64,000 nucleotides of DNA, from positions 25,806,582-25,870,581 of the forward strand of contig OX467092.1 in the NCBI GenBank assembly GCA_950106755.1, given 5' to 3'. Shown here piece after piece: positions 34,915 to 46,502 of the stretch. The stretch is from Climacium dendroides. Taxonomy: Eukaryota > Streptophyta > Bryopsida > Hypnales > Climaciaceae. The notes beneath the pieces are model-generated. The model saw only the letters and a list, made by a program, of their open reading frames with translations. It was not told where the DNA came from and searched no databases. The translations under genes were made by a program, and so were the position numbers. Position 1 is the stretch's first letter. Each line of letters begins with the position of its first letter.

Positions 34915-35849
34915 AATTCTTGCGCAGCTGGTTTCTTTGCGTCGGTCGCTCTGCCAGGGGAGTAAATTTGCAGTGAACTCGATGATTCCAGTATGAGCCT
35001 TGTCAAAGGAGCTTGAATCTAATATTCCCAACAGTGTACGTATCTACTGATTCTGATCGGGTTGGTCAGCAGGACTAGTCAAGTTGAGTAGTTTGCACAT
35101 GTTTGTGCGGTTGCTGCTATATTCTACTCTTTCAGTTTTTGTGTCTTGCTTACGAAACTGTAAGAATCTTTTATTTGTTCCTACGTTTTCAATGATAAGT
35201 TTTCTACTAATGTACATATTCGCAGCGTATTATTGACAGTTCACGTTCTAGCTTGTACGCTCGAATGGATATTCCTGTCAGTGTGTAGATGACTATTTAG
35301 TTCGTTGTTATAAAATGTTGTTTTACATCAAATAAAATCCAACTGCCTGTCTGCTTGACTTTTCTACTGGCAGAGATCAACCTTGTTTTGCGGTCAGATG
35401 CCAGTGTGATAATACTTTTTGGAAGGAGAGAGAACATTCCAAGCTCGCTAAACTAAAATATGTGAATGCATGTGTGCAGTGGATAAACATCATCCTTTTG
35501 CACAATGTCTCATTCATTTGGGTTGTTTTCATCCATTTGCAAGGAATAAACCACAATATCATTGGTGTGGTCTCGTGTGAATAACGTGGCCTGTAGTATC
35601 ATTATATTGATGGTGATTGTAGTGTAACAATTGATTGGACACTTGACTGTAAAAATCTTTTCTATGCATGTGATGTTTTTGTAGTCCTTGGGCCACTCAC
35701 TGCAATTGGGAATTTCCGACGAGGCTTTCTTATCCTACAAGGGCAGAAGGGCCCCTTCCAAATTCTGTTGCATAAACGTGTGAATAAAATTTGAAGTTGT
35801 AACTGAATTTTATAGTTAGCTATGTACATCTAGTGATACAGTTTTTTTT
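34915..35849. other. 3' UTR and spacer up to the copia element
   Basis: An AATAAA signal occurs near 35331-35336 and may end the 33510 transcript. The rest is noncoding and runs into the poly-T tract in which the copia element is inserted. Confidence 0.5.
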
Positions 35850-36024
35850 TTATCATCTGGTAGCACCACTAGGGTTACGTTAGGTTTATATTCAATTAGC
35901 GATACTTAACATCCATTAAGTAATTAGGGTTACTGAGTGTTTAAATAGCTAAGCCTGATTAGCTTGAGGTGTGTTCTTCTTTTGTAGATTATTGTTGCTA
36001 GAGAACAACGTTATTTTACCAACA
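35850..36024 (+). repeat. 5' LTR of the copia element
   Basis: Aligns base for base with 41416-41591 with about 13 substitutions and one indel. It ends in CCAACA directly before the primer site. The first two bases are TT where the right LTR has the usual TG. Confidence 0.93.
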
Positions 36025-36038
36025 TGGTATTAGAGCAA
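36025..36038 (+). promoter_or_regulatory. Primer-binding site, initiator tRNA-Met type
   Basis: TGGTATTAGAGC directly after the LTR is the classic plant copia primer site (complement of the initiator tRNA-Met 3' end) with one C-to-T change. Confidence 0.9.
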
Positions 36039-36228
36039 TAGCCGATTCTCTACCTCTCCTCAAGTAGTCAGAGAGCACTTGAGAGATTGAGGTTCCTTTT
36101 CTTTTGAATGCAGGATATTTTAGTAGCATTTTTTGTCTCCCTGAGATCACTACCGCAACTCAGACGGTGGGTTGATACATCCGTTAGAAACCAGAGCGTT
36201 TCTCATTCCTTTGACAGATAATCTAGCT

Positions 36229-37185
36229 ATGGATCCAAGCATTAGGGATGTCTCAGAATCCATGAAACTAGTAGGACCTTCTAATTACGTAATTTGGAGC
36301 TACAAGGTCAAAATGATACTCATGCAGGAAGGGCTCTGGAGATTTGTTGAACCTGGAGATCCGATGAACCAGAGCGTCAACACTGGAATTTCGAACAGTG
36401 CAGTCGGAGAAACATCAGTGTCAAACGCAGAAGTAGGAGCAGCTCCATCAGCGCCCCCAATGGTTAACACCAACATGCCTGCAGTCACCACAACCAACCC
36501 AACTAGGGAAATCGATTTGCGTTGCCGCACTGATAGGATCATAACATCTCTAGTACGTAACTTGATAATTCTCAGTATCATACATCTTACAAACCCTAAG
36601 TTTATCTGGGATCGACTCAAAAGTATGTGCAACGTTAGAAGCTCATCCAGAAGGCTATCTCTCAAAGAGAAGTTCTATTCTCTAAAGTTAGCAGAAGGGA
36701 AAGGCATAGTTGATCATCTACAAGAGATTAACCTCCTCATAACGCAGTTAGCTAATCTAGGTACATTTATACCTGATGAAGATCTTGTAGACCTCATGCT
36801 CAATAGTCTACCTCGATCATGGTCCACGTTCAAATTAGTGCAGAAAAGGCGGGAACACTTACCTTCGTTTCTAGAACTAGAGGGACTGTTTCTCCAGAAA
36901 GAGCTGAGCCTCAACCTGAACAAGCAACGAGATGAGTCAGAAAAAGTCAATCTGACTCACAATAACAGGAGACCACCAAGAGGCAACAACAACAATCGTG
37001 GCAGGATGAATCAAGGACGCACTTCTTACCAGAACAACAGCTTTGAATCACAACATACACAACAAGGTCGAAAACAATCAGTCCACACACGTCATCCAGT
37101 CTTCTGCCACAAGTGTGGCAAAGAAGGACACATGGTTCATGATTGCACTCGAATTCTATTTGAGGAACAAATCAAGACTATATAA
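36229..37185 (+). CDS. gag: Copia gag polyprotein
   Basis: The frame from ATG 36229 encodes about 318 residues; an upstream in-frame TTG at 36172 is not needed. It opens MDPSIRDVSESMKLVGPSNY and WSYKVKMILMQEGLWRFVEP, as in plant copia gag (UBN2/retrotran_gag type). It continues with IWDRLKSMC, SLKEKFYSLKLAEGKGI and LLNSLPRSW-like blocks. One zinc knuckle, CHKCGKEGHMVHDC, lies near 37104-37145. It assembles the cytoplasmic particle and binds the element RNA. The frame stops at 37185 and no longer continues into protease. Confidence 0.9.
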   Translation: MDPSIRDVSESMKLVGPSNYVIWSYKVKMILMQEGLWRFVEPGDPMNQSVNTGISNSAVGETSVSNAEVGAAPSAPPMVNTNMPAVTTTNPTREIDLRCRTDRIITSLVRNLIILSIIHLTNPKFIWDRLKSMCNVRSSSRRLSLKEKFYSLKLAEGKGIVDHLQEINLLITQLANLGTFIPDEDLVDLMLNSLPRSWSTFKLVQKRREHLPSFLELEGLFLQKELSLNLNKQRDESEKVNLTHNNRRPPRGNNNNRGRMNQGRTSYQNNSFESQHTQQGRKQSVHTRHPVFCHKCGKEGHMVHDCTRILFEEQIKTI

Positions 37186-37189
37186 CTTT

Positions 37190-40100
37190 AGCTCTTCAAC
37201 CTGCAACAAAGCAAACCATAGTAGCAACCGGTCCATCTTACCGAGATCGACACGGACTTCGATCCTGACGTAGATGACGACTCCGACACTGCGCCACCAC
37301 ACATCGCCACATGCATGGAGGCGTTTCAGGACGACACTGATCTACCATCTGAAATTATTAATGCATGCATAAATCTGGCGGTCACTGAAGAAGAGTGGTT
37401 TTTAGACTCATGAGCCTCATCCCATGTCACTGGCAATAGACAACTCTTAAGCCAAATTTCATCATCAAGAATTCCTAGCATTAGAATTGCTGGAGGGCAA
37501 GTAATGTCAATAGAAAGTCAAGGAACTGTAACCACCATTGATTCCTCTGGAGAAATAAAGAGCATCCACAACATTCTCTATGTTCCGGGTGTCAAGACCA
37601 ATCTTTTCTCAGTAGGCAAGTTCACAAACATAGACTACAAAATCTAATTTGATTCAAAACACTTCATCATCTACGACTAGGACAATACTGATGACATCTT
37701 CCTCCAAGGAACAAGAGACTCCCGCAACAACTTATATCGTGTCACTAATATGTTTGGACGACGTACAAGAACCGAAGACCACGAACAACACCTTGGAGTT
37801 ACAGAAATTCAATTCGACATTCAAACTATCAGCCCTACAAAACGACCCAAACTAGATGGCACACCCACAAGAGCCAACCCAGCTCCATTGACATCCGACT
37901 CAAGCGGCCACACAATCCAACCATCCGAAGACACTACTCACCTCTGGCATCAGCGTCTGGGACATGTTCATTACCAAAGTACTACATGACCAACCGCAAT
38001 CTAGTCGCAGGTATACCTTCCATACCTCTCTTCAAGCAAGTGTGTTCCTCATATATGCTAGGAAAGCTTCCTCGTGAGCCCAAACCAAAGACAAAGACAA
38101 TCGTTACCACCTGACCCCTTCAGCTAGTACACATCGATCTGTGTGGTCCGCTATCGGTAATTTCAAAAAACAGAAATCAATATATCCTAATCTTCATCGA
38201 TGACTATTCTAGAAAAACTTGGCTCTATTTCCTTACTGATAAATTCCAAACCTTAGATAAATTCAAGATATTCAAGGCGTTAGTAGAAAACCCTCAAAAC
38301 AAAATCAGTACTTTGAGAAGCGATAGGGGGAGGCGAATATCTTTCATTAGCATTCAAAACCTTTTGTGATGCCCAAGGGATCACTCGACAACTAACAGCA
38401 GGATACTCTCCCCATCAGAATGGTGTAGCTGAAAGGAAGAATCGTACCTTACTAGAGGGAATTCGTAGTATAGTAACAAGTATCAAGATTCCCATGGCAC
38501 TATGGAAGGAAGTAACCAATATAGTGAACTACATTCAAAACCGATGCCCTACCAAAGCCCTGAAAATTCAAACCCCAGAAGAAGCATTCACAAGAGTTAA
38601 ACCTCACTTTAGTCATTTGTGTACCATTGGCTGTCTTGCGTACTACCACATACCTAATGCCAAGTACCAGAAATTAGACGCCAAAGCCATTCCCACCATT
38701 CTAATTGGATACGATGAATAGAGCTTACCGATGCTATAACCCAATCATCCAAACAATCATGATTAGTAGAGATGTTCGATTTAATGAACGCTCATTCAAT
38801 ATACCTACTCAAGAAACTACAGAACCACTTAGATATCCAAACTCACTAGATCGATCACTACCTGAAACCTTGCCTACCCAACTCCAATCTACCATAACAC
38901 CTACCCTACCTTCTCCCGATCCACCTCTATCTAACCCAATTCCTACTCTCCCTCCAACTTCCTCCTCACCCACCAACTTCCTCCTCACCCACATTCCTAC
39001 CTCCTACACCAACACCTTCAAATCCGGTCTCACCCTCCTCTCTCAACCACTCCCATTACCTCCGATAGTACCTACACTGCCTCTCGCTCCGCGACGCTCT
39101 GTACGCCCTAGACGACAGAACATTAGATTAAATGGATAAGAGCTTTGCCTATCAACCACAGATTTCAACATTTGCATGACCAAGACCGACCTCCTAAACC
39201 CTCTCCGGTCCCAATTCTACCACCCGATCAAGATAACATTACCTTCAAACAGGCCAAACATGACCCTGGCTAGCGCCAAGCAATGCAAGATGAAATGAAC
39301 TCCATGTGGAAAAATAACATCTAGACTTTAGAATCCTTACTTCTTGGACATTGCGCAATCACCTGCAAATGGGTATTCAAAACTAAGCCTGGGATTAATG
39401 GTCAGCCTCCTATCAAGAAAAATCGACTTGTGGCCCGATGCTTCAAACAGCAATACGACATTGACTTCAACGAGACCTTTGCCCCGGTCATCAAATGGGC
39501 CACCTTACGAACAACTGTTGCTCTCGCTGCAGCCAAGCGCTAGGACATCCACCACATGGATGTTCGCACAACTTTTCTTCATGGACTGCTCAAAGAAAGA
39601 GTCTTCATGACTCAACCCCCAAGATTCCATGTAAGCGGCAAGGAGACCATGGTCTACAAGCTCCACAAATCATTATATGGACTCAAACAGAGCCTTCGTA
39701 TCTAGTATGATCGGATTGATGCTGCACTCATTCGACTCGGCTTGCGCAGGAGCAAGTCCGACGAGAATCTATACTACATGCACCAATATGGAGAGACTCT
39801 CCTCCTTATGCTATATGTTGATGATCTCTTCATCACCAGGAGCTCTGACTGACTCATCTCCTAGCTCAAGTACTTTCTACGCACAGAATGTGAGATGACT
39901 GACCTAGGCAAGGTCAAACGCTACCTCGGCATATCCTTTGAGCAAGTCATGATAGGCATCATCCTACATCAGCAAAACTACGCCAAATTGATACTAGACG
40001 AGTTTGGAATGTCAGATTGTAAGTCAGCCTCTACTTCATTCCTAGACGGTCATCTACTGACAACCAATATGAATACACCCTATACAGATCCCAATTACTA

Positions 40101-40907
40101 CCGTCGACTCATTGGCAAACTAATTTTCCTCACAGTTACCAAACCCGACCTCACTTACACTGTGAGCCACCTAAGCTCATACATGGCCGACCCACAAGAA
40201 TCTCACCTCGACGCTACCAAACATGTCCTCCGCTACTTGCAAGGCACTCTCAATTTTGGAATCTTGTACAAGATTGACACCCCAATCTCCATCTCCGAAT
40301 ATACTGATGCTGATTGGGGATCTTGTCTAGAAACCCGACGCTCCATTGGCGCCTATGTGTTCACTCTCGCAAGAGGCCCTATCACTTGGCAAACAAAGCG
40401 ACAACTCATGTTTCTAGGTTATCTACAGAGAGTGAGTACCGCGCCCTCAGTGATAGCACACAAGAAGTTGTATGGCTCCACCAACTCATAAAAGAACTAC
40501 ATTGTCCTATAGACCATAGATCCAACACCTTGCAACCTAAAACCACTGGCCCCAACTTTGCGACAAACCTAATTACAATACATTGTAACAATCAAAGAGC
40601 ACTCAAGCTGTCACACAATCATGTGTTCTATGCCCGATCGAAGCACATCGAAATCCATTACCATTTCATTAGAGAACGAGTCTTAGGAAGGGAAATCAAG
40701 ATTCATTATATTCATACGAATTCTCAACTGGCGAACACCCTTACAAAACCTCTAGGCCACGTCAAATTCCAACAGCACCGCACATCACTAGGAATTCACA
40801 ACTTAGAGGACCTCAAAATAAAACCACAGCTATCCCTACATACATGTACCCTAATCTCTAGAGAACCAAAGCCTGGAATAAATAATCTTCGGCATCTACC
40901 AGGGACG
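37190..40907 (+). pseudogene. pol: Degenerate copia pol (protease, integrase, reverse transcriptase, RNase H)
   Basis: Pieces in several frames show the copia order. Protease: D-S-stop-ASSHVTG near 37405-37432, with the active-site Gly codon now TGA at 37411. Integrase: LWHQRLGHVH near 37943, LVHIDLCGPL near 38118, FIDDYSRKTWLYF near 38197. Reverse transcriptase: the YVDDLFIT catalytic motif near 39814-39836. RNase H: DADWGSCLETRRS near 40307 and KHIEIHYHFIRERV near 40636. In-frame stops occur among others at 39322, 39541 and 39703, where the family has Trp. No functional polymerase can be made. Confidence 0.93.
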
Positions 40908-41401
40908 TAAAACTCTTGTACTCTGCACCCTTAAAACCTGTGACCTCCCTAGAACAATCCGACCAAGTGAAGTACAATCCCGGGTCTTGACCGCGCCTTA
41001 CGGCATAAAATTTGGACCTTGCAGGCTAGTCCCGCCGTGATCCGCTCTGCTTCACCTGTGTCCACCTCTGACCTCTCGATGATGGATTCTCCGACGCTAC
41101 TTCAGACATCCCCTTCCCAACGTACAACTCCACCACATCAACCTACTCTCTGACAAGCGCATCCACAATCCCAAAACACCACGCAGTTACACCCGCTAGG
41201 AGCGCACAGATTATCCACAACAGCAAACCCGCCAAGCGACCGAAAGATATTTCCCCAACATTTTCCCGCAATCCACGCAACTCCCACTCGACGACACGAA
41301 CCATATTTGAACGACCAGTTCACGATTTCTCAGCAACAATGCTTCGTAATTCAGAGCCACTATACAGAAGGATTGATTCTTGCATATAACAATCTCTCGA
41401 T

Positions 41402-41415
41402 TGAAGGGGGGGTAT
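41402..41415 (+). promoter_or_regulatory. Polypurine tract of the copia element
   Basis: GAAGGGGGGG followed by GTAT directly before the right LTR; the usual plus-strand primer position. Confidence 0.85.
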
Positions 41416-41591
41416 TGATCATCTGGTAGCACCATTAGGGTTACGTTAGGTTTACATCCAATTAGCGATACATAACATCCATTAAGTAATTAGGGTTACT
41501 GTGTGTTTAAATAGCTAAGTCTGATTAGCTTGAGGTGTGTTCTTCTTTTGTAGATTACTATTGCCAGAGAGCAACGTTATTTTTATCAACA
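41416..41591 (+). repeat. 3' LTR of the copia element
   Basis: Starts TGATCATCTGG and ends ATCAACA, 176 bp. Matches the left LTR (35850-36024) throughout. Confidence 0.94.
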
Positions 41592-44462
41592 TTTTTTTGG
41601 TATGATATTAACTTTATTTTACTAAAATTGAAACTTTGGGGTTGTAAAGTAATAGTTGTTGTTTTGCAGGATTAAAAAAATTTCACCCTGCATTATTGAA
41701 AATTAGATGTCAAATCCAAGAATTCGAGATACCAATATGGTATTAGAGTTATATTATGGAAATCAGGGATGGTAAAGGGATGTACAAAAGTGTAATGAAA
41801 TGATAAACTCTTCCCAATAATTTGTAGACTTTGATTTGGAGAGTTGGACAAATGAACTATTGATTCATGCAATCTTTATAGAAGAAATGGTTGGATTTTT
41901 TTCTAAAACAAATGCACAATTTCCATTGATAAAGGAATAGTACATCAACACAAGGGTTAAGATCTTAGTGAAATTTTTCAAATTTTTCAAATAAAAATTG
42001 AACAACAACTGACCTACACAACAAAGCAAAACAAGAGGAACTTGGCATGACAATGGGAGAGGCTTTGAACTTTCAGGCAAAAACACCCATCTTGGGGTGC
42101 ACCAAGTCCCATTGTATCTTCCTATCCTAATGCCAAAGAAACTAGTTTGTAATCATATGGTGTTAAAGCGTTTTAATATCCTTCCAGTCTTATTAAGGTA
42201 AAGCTCACAAAGGTTGGAGGCTTTAAGCTAGGTAACTCAAACATGTTCAATAAAAGTCTCCCCAAGATGGTGTTCAAGTTTTTGACTGCTATGAATTGTT
42301 GAAGCAAATCACATTACAATCAAGCCAATGAATGTTTTGAACACTTTAAAAAAAATTATAAAATTTTTCAATTTTCCTCTAACTATTGTCTATGTATTTT
42401 TAGGACCAACTTAAAATAAGTCTTGTATTGAAAAAATAGGTTTAAAACTTTCTATTTCAATAGTTTTCATTTAAAGATATATTATCTATGAAAAATTTAA
42501 TTGCTTAATAGGATTTTTATTTCTTCAATTTTTATTTTGTTGATGGTACATTTTATTTTAATTAGTTTTTCACTTTATTTTCCTACTATGTATAATTAGG
42601 GCTTTAATTTCTTCACTATCCACTATTAATTGAAAATGTCAAAATTTTGAAACCGTTAAGTCTTGTTACCCAGTTGTAAGCTTGCATTTATAAATTTGGA
42701 ATTTGGAATTTGAAAATTTTTTACTTTTGAATTTTATTTTTGCAAATTTTTTACTTTATAAAAACTTGAGTTTTTAAATTCATTAATTTGAGAATCTTAG
42801 AAGAATGAGATTTATTGTAGCCAATAATAATTCAATTTTTTTGAATAATAGGTGCACTTTTCATTTCTACATTAATCTTGAAAATTAGCCAATAACTTCT
42901 TCTAAGGTTCCTTCTATTTTTAAGTTTATAAAAATTGAATATATAAATTTAATTATAATATTTTTTATACTTGAAGAATTACAAAAGAAGAAGGAAATAA
43001 CTTAATGCTAAGGAACTCAACATGTTAATGACCTAACAAAGTGTAGATGAAAAGACACACAAATATGCAACAATATTTATGCTTCAAACAAATAAAATGT
43101 CATGAACCAACTCAACTACTAGTATAAAGTCATCAATAGAATTTGCAATTTACTATTACAAAAAAAAAGTGGTTAGGATGTCTAATACAAGAACCATAAA
43201 CTTAAGACCATGAGTCATCTTGAATTTGAAAGGCTACAAAAAATAAGAATTTCAATATGTTTCTTAGCACCAATAAGAACCAATTTAAAAAAATTTAATC
43301 TTGAAATGTGAACTCATAAATTGATCAAAGCTATAAAGTTGTAAATCTAAAAAGTTCAAGTAGTTTGTAAATTCACTTATTTTTAAATTTAATTTTATCA
43401 TTTTTAAAATTGTAATGAAATCTGCAATCTTTGTTATAGTTATAGTATAGATAGTAAGATATTCTATAAGGACTACTTGACTTGAAATAAAAGTCTTTAT
43501 TACAATTTTCTCACATTTAATCAAACTTGTGGAAATACAAATAGTTTCTAGAGAGTGGAGTTGACTAAGCTAGTTGAATACATAAATGCTTTGCAACATC
43601 ACATTGCCATCATGCACCTTGGATTAATTGATCTCCAATCTCACTTGTTCAAATTTATGTGTCAAATTATTGAAGTGTAAGGGCAAATATTGATGATAAA
43701 TTACTTATGGATTTTCATCCATGTATTTTACAGCCATTGAAATTGAAACATTAAAATTCCTTAACATCAAATGTGTTCATACTCAAATTATGAATAATGA
43801 TTATAATTTTTTTATAATCAAAATTCAATACAAGTAAATTTTATGAGCACTATTGTAGAATTTTAAGCACATATTATAACAAAAATTAAAAAAGAACATT
43901 ACTTTATCAAAAGTTTTAAATAACCACATTATCTTGTATATTTTATTTTCTATTTTTTTACTAAAAAGTAAAAAATAATTTATTGCAATAAAAACCTAAT
44001 GATTGGTATAGCATTGATGCTCTTATATTATTATAATTTTGTGCAAAAATATCATTGTGTTATTGTAATTCAAAAATCAGTAATCTCAAAATATACAATT
44101 GAATCTTTAAACACAAAATTTGAGAAAATTTTAATTCATATATAAAATTCACATTTGTCATTTAAAAAAACTTCTTGATGAATTTTGATGGAACTTCTAT
44201 AATTAATATATAATTAATATTTATCTCTATTTTAAAATATTATTATTATTATTTAGTTTCAAATAATCTAGTTACATAATTCAATATAAATACAAAATTT
44301 AGAAATGACTTCAAAAATCTCTTGAAAAAGTAATTTGGATATTATATTCAAAAAATATTTGATATTGAATGATTAATATTATGTTTTGATTCCATTTCAT
44401 TTATAGTATGCATTAGTAATTTTAGTTTACAACCAAATTGTATTATATACCAATACAACAAT
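41592..44462. other. Very AT-rich noncoding stretch before the gag-protease ORF
   Basis: No coding region is supported. A primer-site-like sequence occurs at 41738-41752. The stretch is far more AT-rich than the gene islands and looks like old retroelement DNA. Confidence 0.5.
41738..41752 (+). promoter_or_regulatory. Second primer-binding-site-like sequence
   Basis: TGGTATTAGAGTTAT preceded by ACCAATA resembles an LTR end plus initiator tRNA-Met primer site (11 of the first 12 bases equal the copia site at 36025). It is not part of the copia element, which ends at 41591. It may be the start of the internal region of a different LTR element. I found no matching right LTR. Confidence 0.35.
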
Positions 44463-46502
44463 ATGGAGCCGGAAATCATCTTACACATGAAAAAATTATC
44501 TTTACAAGATCAAAATCTTAATAAAATTGATGAAGAAATAGAATTAAATAGAAAAAGATACAATGAACAATTCTTTAGTAGTAATGTAAAAAGTACTAAT
44601 GAACTTATCATTCACTTGAAAAGAGTATCTTTAGAAAGTCAAAGAGAGATCAATAAAAATGAGTTGTATGGATCTAGTAAAATTCAAATGATTGAAAAAT
44701 TTAATAATCCACAAAATCTTCAAAACAAAGATTATAAAAATCATAGTAATCATAGAAACATTGAAGACAAGACTCCACAAGCATTGATAAAAGATATTGG
44801 ACAAAAAAATGAACCAATTTCAATTCCAATGGAAAATTCTATGTACCAAGTATTTGAAAAGAAAGACTTGCATCACATTAGTAATGAGGATTCATTATCT
44901 CCTACTACAAGTGGAAGAAGTGAAAGTGTGAAATCTAATGCAACAAACCAATTTCAAAATGAAACAAAAATCCATAGAAAATTTGCAAATTTAAATAATG
45001 GTAAGAAACCAATGTCCATAATACAAAACAAAAAAGCACAAGATGTGTTTGATTTTCTTACACCAAGGACATGGGACTCATGGACTTCAAGCACATTATC
45101 AAGTTTGCCAACAAAGTCTCTTAAATACTTTTTCAATTATAAAGATAATTACAATATTCCTTGGAAAAAATTGATAGGTAAACAAAAACATGAAATTGAA
45201 AATGTTACTAGTGTATACAAATTTGATGAGGTTTTTGAGCCTCGCCATGGCACAAGATATGGAACCCAAAGGAAATTTTGTTCTGAGGTGATAAAAAATA
45301 CTCAATGGCCATCAAATGATTTTTTCACTTGTTTGTTGTGTGAAAAACCAGGACATTTTTGCCATGAATGTCAATTTTATAACCAATTTACATTTCAACA
45401 TGATCATTTATTGTCAACAACTCTATTGGATGTCATTAAGGATATTGATTATGATGTTAAAAATACCAACATTGTATTTGATGACAAAACCAACAAACCT
45501 ATAAATTTAATAAATGACACTCATTCAAAGTTATTTTCTAGGACTAATCAAAACAAGCAAATAAACACCTCACTACATACTTTTCCAATATTTAATGAAA
45601 TTGAATGTAGAAATTCTCAAGATTACTTGAGATTAGCTCATATTAATAAAATTAAGCATCCCTTTGGATTAGCGTGTAAAAAAGAATTTATAAATAAGAA
45701 AAGAGTTTTTGCTAGTTGTTTATTATGTGGACGTCTTGGACATTCAACAAATAAATGTCACATGGGTCCATATTGTAAATACATAAGTAAAATAAACTCC
45801 CGCAGTTGTAGATATAATATTCATCAACTTGCACAACTAAGTTTTTGCATTCATAAAAAGGATGAACAATCACCAATTTCAAAATTAGTCCAAAACAATC
45901 AAAACTTGTGTTATCAAGCAAGACCAAAAATGTACAAAATTGAAAACAGTGATATGGCCAAAGATTTGAAAATGAAGAAAATTAGTGTATATGATTCAAT
46001 ATATAAAGTGGCTGAAGAGGATTACAATAAGTTTCTTACACAAACATCAAATCAAAAGAATGATCTAATCATGAACATTTTAAAGTGTAAAGAATCAATC
46101 TGTGTTGTTAATGGAAAAGTTAATGGTAGAGAGACCACTATGCTGCTAGATACTGGTTCAACAATTACATCAATTACAGAAGATTTAGTAGAACAAATGA
46201 AACTAAATACTTGGTACACCAACCGTACATTGATAGTTACCTTAGCAAATACACAAATTGAAGAATATTTAGAGAGGTTATGTATTATTACACTTCAAAT
46301 TGGAGATCTTGAATGTTATGAAACATTAATTGTTCTTCCTGGACAACTCTATGATATAACTTTAGGAAGAAATTGGTTGAAAGCACACATGGCCATTTGC
46401 AACCATGGACTTGACATTTTAAGAATACCAGGTTCACGGCCAATTAAAATGGGATTAGTTCCTCCTTTTGAATCAAAACCTCCTCTTTATCCTAATATTT
46501 AA
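44463..46502 (+). CDS. Intact retroelement gag-protease ORF without polymerase
   Basis: An ATG at 44463 opens 679 codons ending TAA at 46502. The N-terminus (1-110) is charged and holds two copies of a short motif (EIILHMKKLSLQDQ at 4-17, ELIIHLKRVSLESQ at 47-60). Two zinc knuckles of the C-x2-C-x4-H-x4-C type are at about residues 290-303 (CLLCEKPGHFCHEC) and 419-432 (CLLCGRLGHSTNKC), spaced by 115 residues. A retropepsin-like domain fills about 545-670: VNGKVNGRETTMLLDTGSTI with the catalytic Asp at 563, then YDITLGRNWLKAHMA, as in Ty3/gypsy proteases. Reverse transcriptase, which should follow, is absent from the frame and from the next 6 kb. Codons are strongly A/T-ending. It may be a non-autonomous element, a relic of gypsy or pararetrovirus type, or a co-opted gene. 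Confidence 0.8.
   Translation: MEPEIILHMKKLSLQDQNLNKIDEEIELNRKRYNEQFFSSNVKSTNELIIHLKRVSLESQREINKNELYGSSKIQMIEKFNNPQNLQNKDYKNHSNHRNIEDKTPQALIKDIGQKNEPISIPMENSMYQVFEKKDLHHISNEDSLSPTTSGRSESVKSNATNQFQNETKIHRKFANLNNGKKPMSIIQNKKAQDVFDFLTPRTWDSWTSSTLSSLPTKSLKYFFNYKDNYNIPWKKLIGKQKHEIENVTSVYKFDEVFEPRHGTRYGTQRKFCSEVIKNTQWPSNDFFTCLLCEKPGHFCHECQFYNQFTFQHDHLLSTTLLDVIKDIDYDVKNTNIVFDDKTNKPINLINDTHSKLFSRTNQNKQINTSLHTFPIFNEIECRNSQDYLRLAHINKIKHPFGLACKKEFINKKRVFASCLLCGRLGHSTNKCHMGPYCKYISKINSRSCRYNIHQLAQLSFCIHKKDEQSPISKLVQNNQNLCYQARPKMYKIENSDMAKDLKMKKISVYDSIYKVAEEDYNKFLTQTSNQKNDLIMNILKCKESICVVNGKVNGRETTMLLDTGSTITSITEDLVEQMKLNTWYTNRTLIVTLANTQIEEYLERLCIITLQIGDLECYETLIVLPGQLYDITLGRNWLKAHMAICNHGLDILRIPGSRPIKMGLVPPFESKPPLYPNI

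Larger units (their letters stand above)
35850..41591 (+). mobile_element. Ty1/copia LTR retrotransposon, full length but inactive
   Basis: Two direct terminal repeats of about 175 bp bound 5.7 kb with copia order gag, protease, integrase, reverse transcriptase, RNase H. A primer-binding site follows the left LTR and a G-rich polypurine tract precedes the right LTR. Both flanks are poly-T, so the target duplication is probably TTTTT. The LTRs differ at roughly a dozen positions, so insertion is not recent. The gag frame is open, while pol is broken by many stops and frameshifts. It is inserted downstream of the 33510 gene in the same orientation. Confidence 0.95.
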
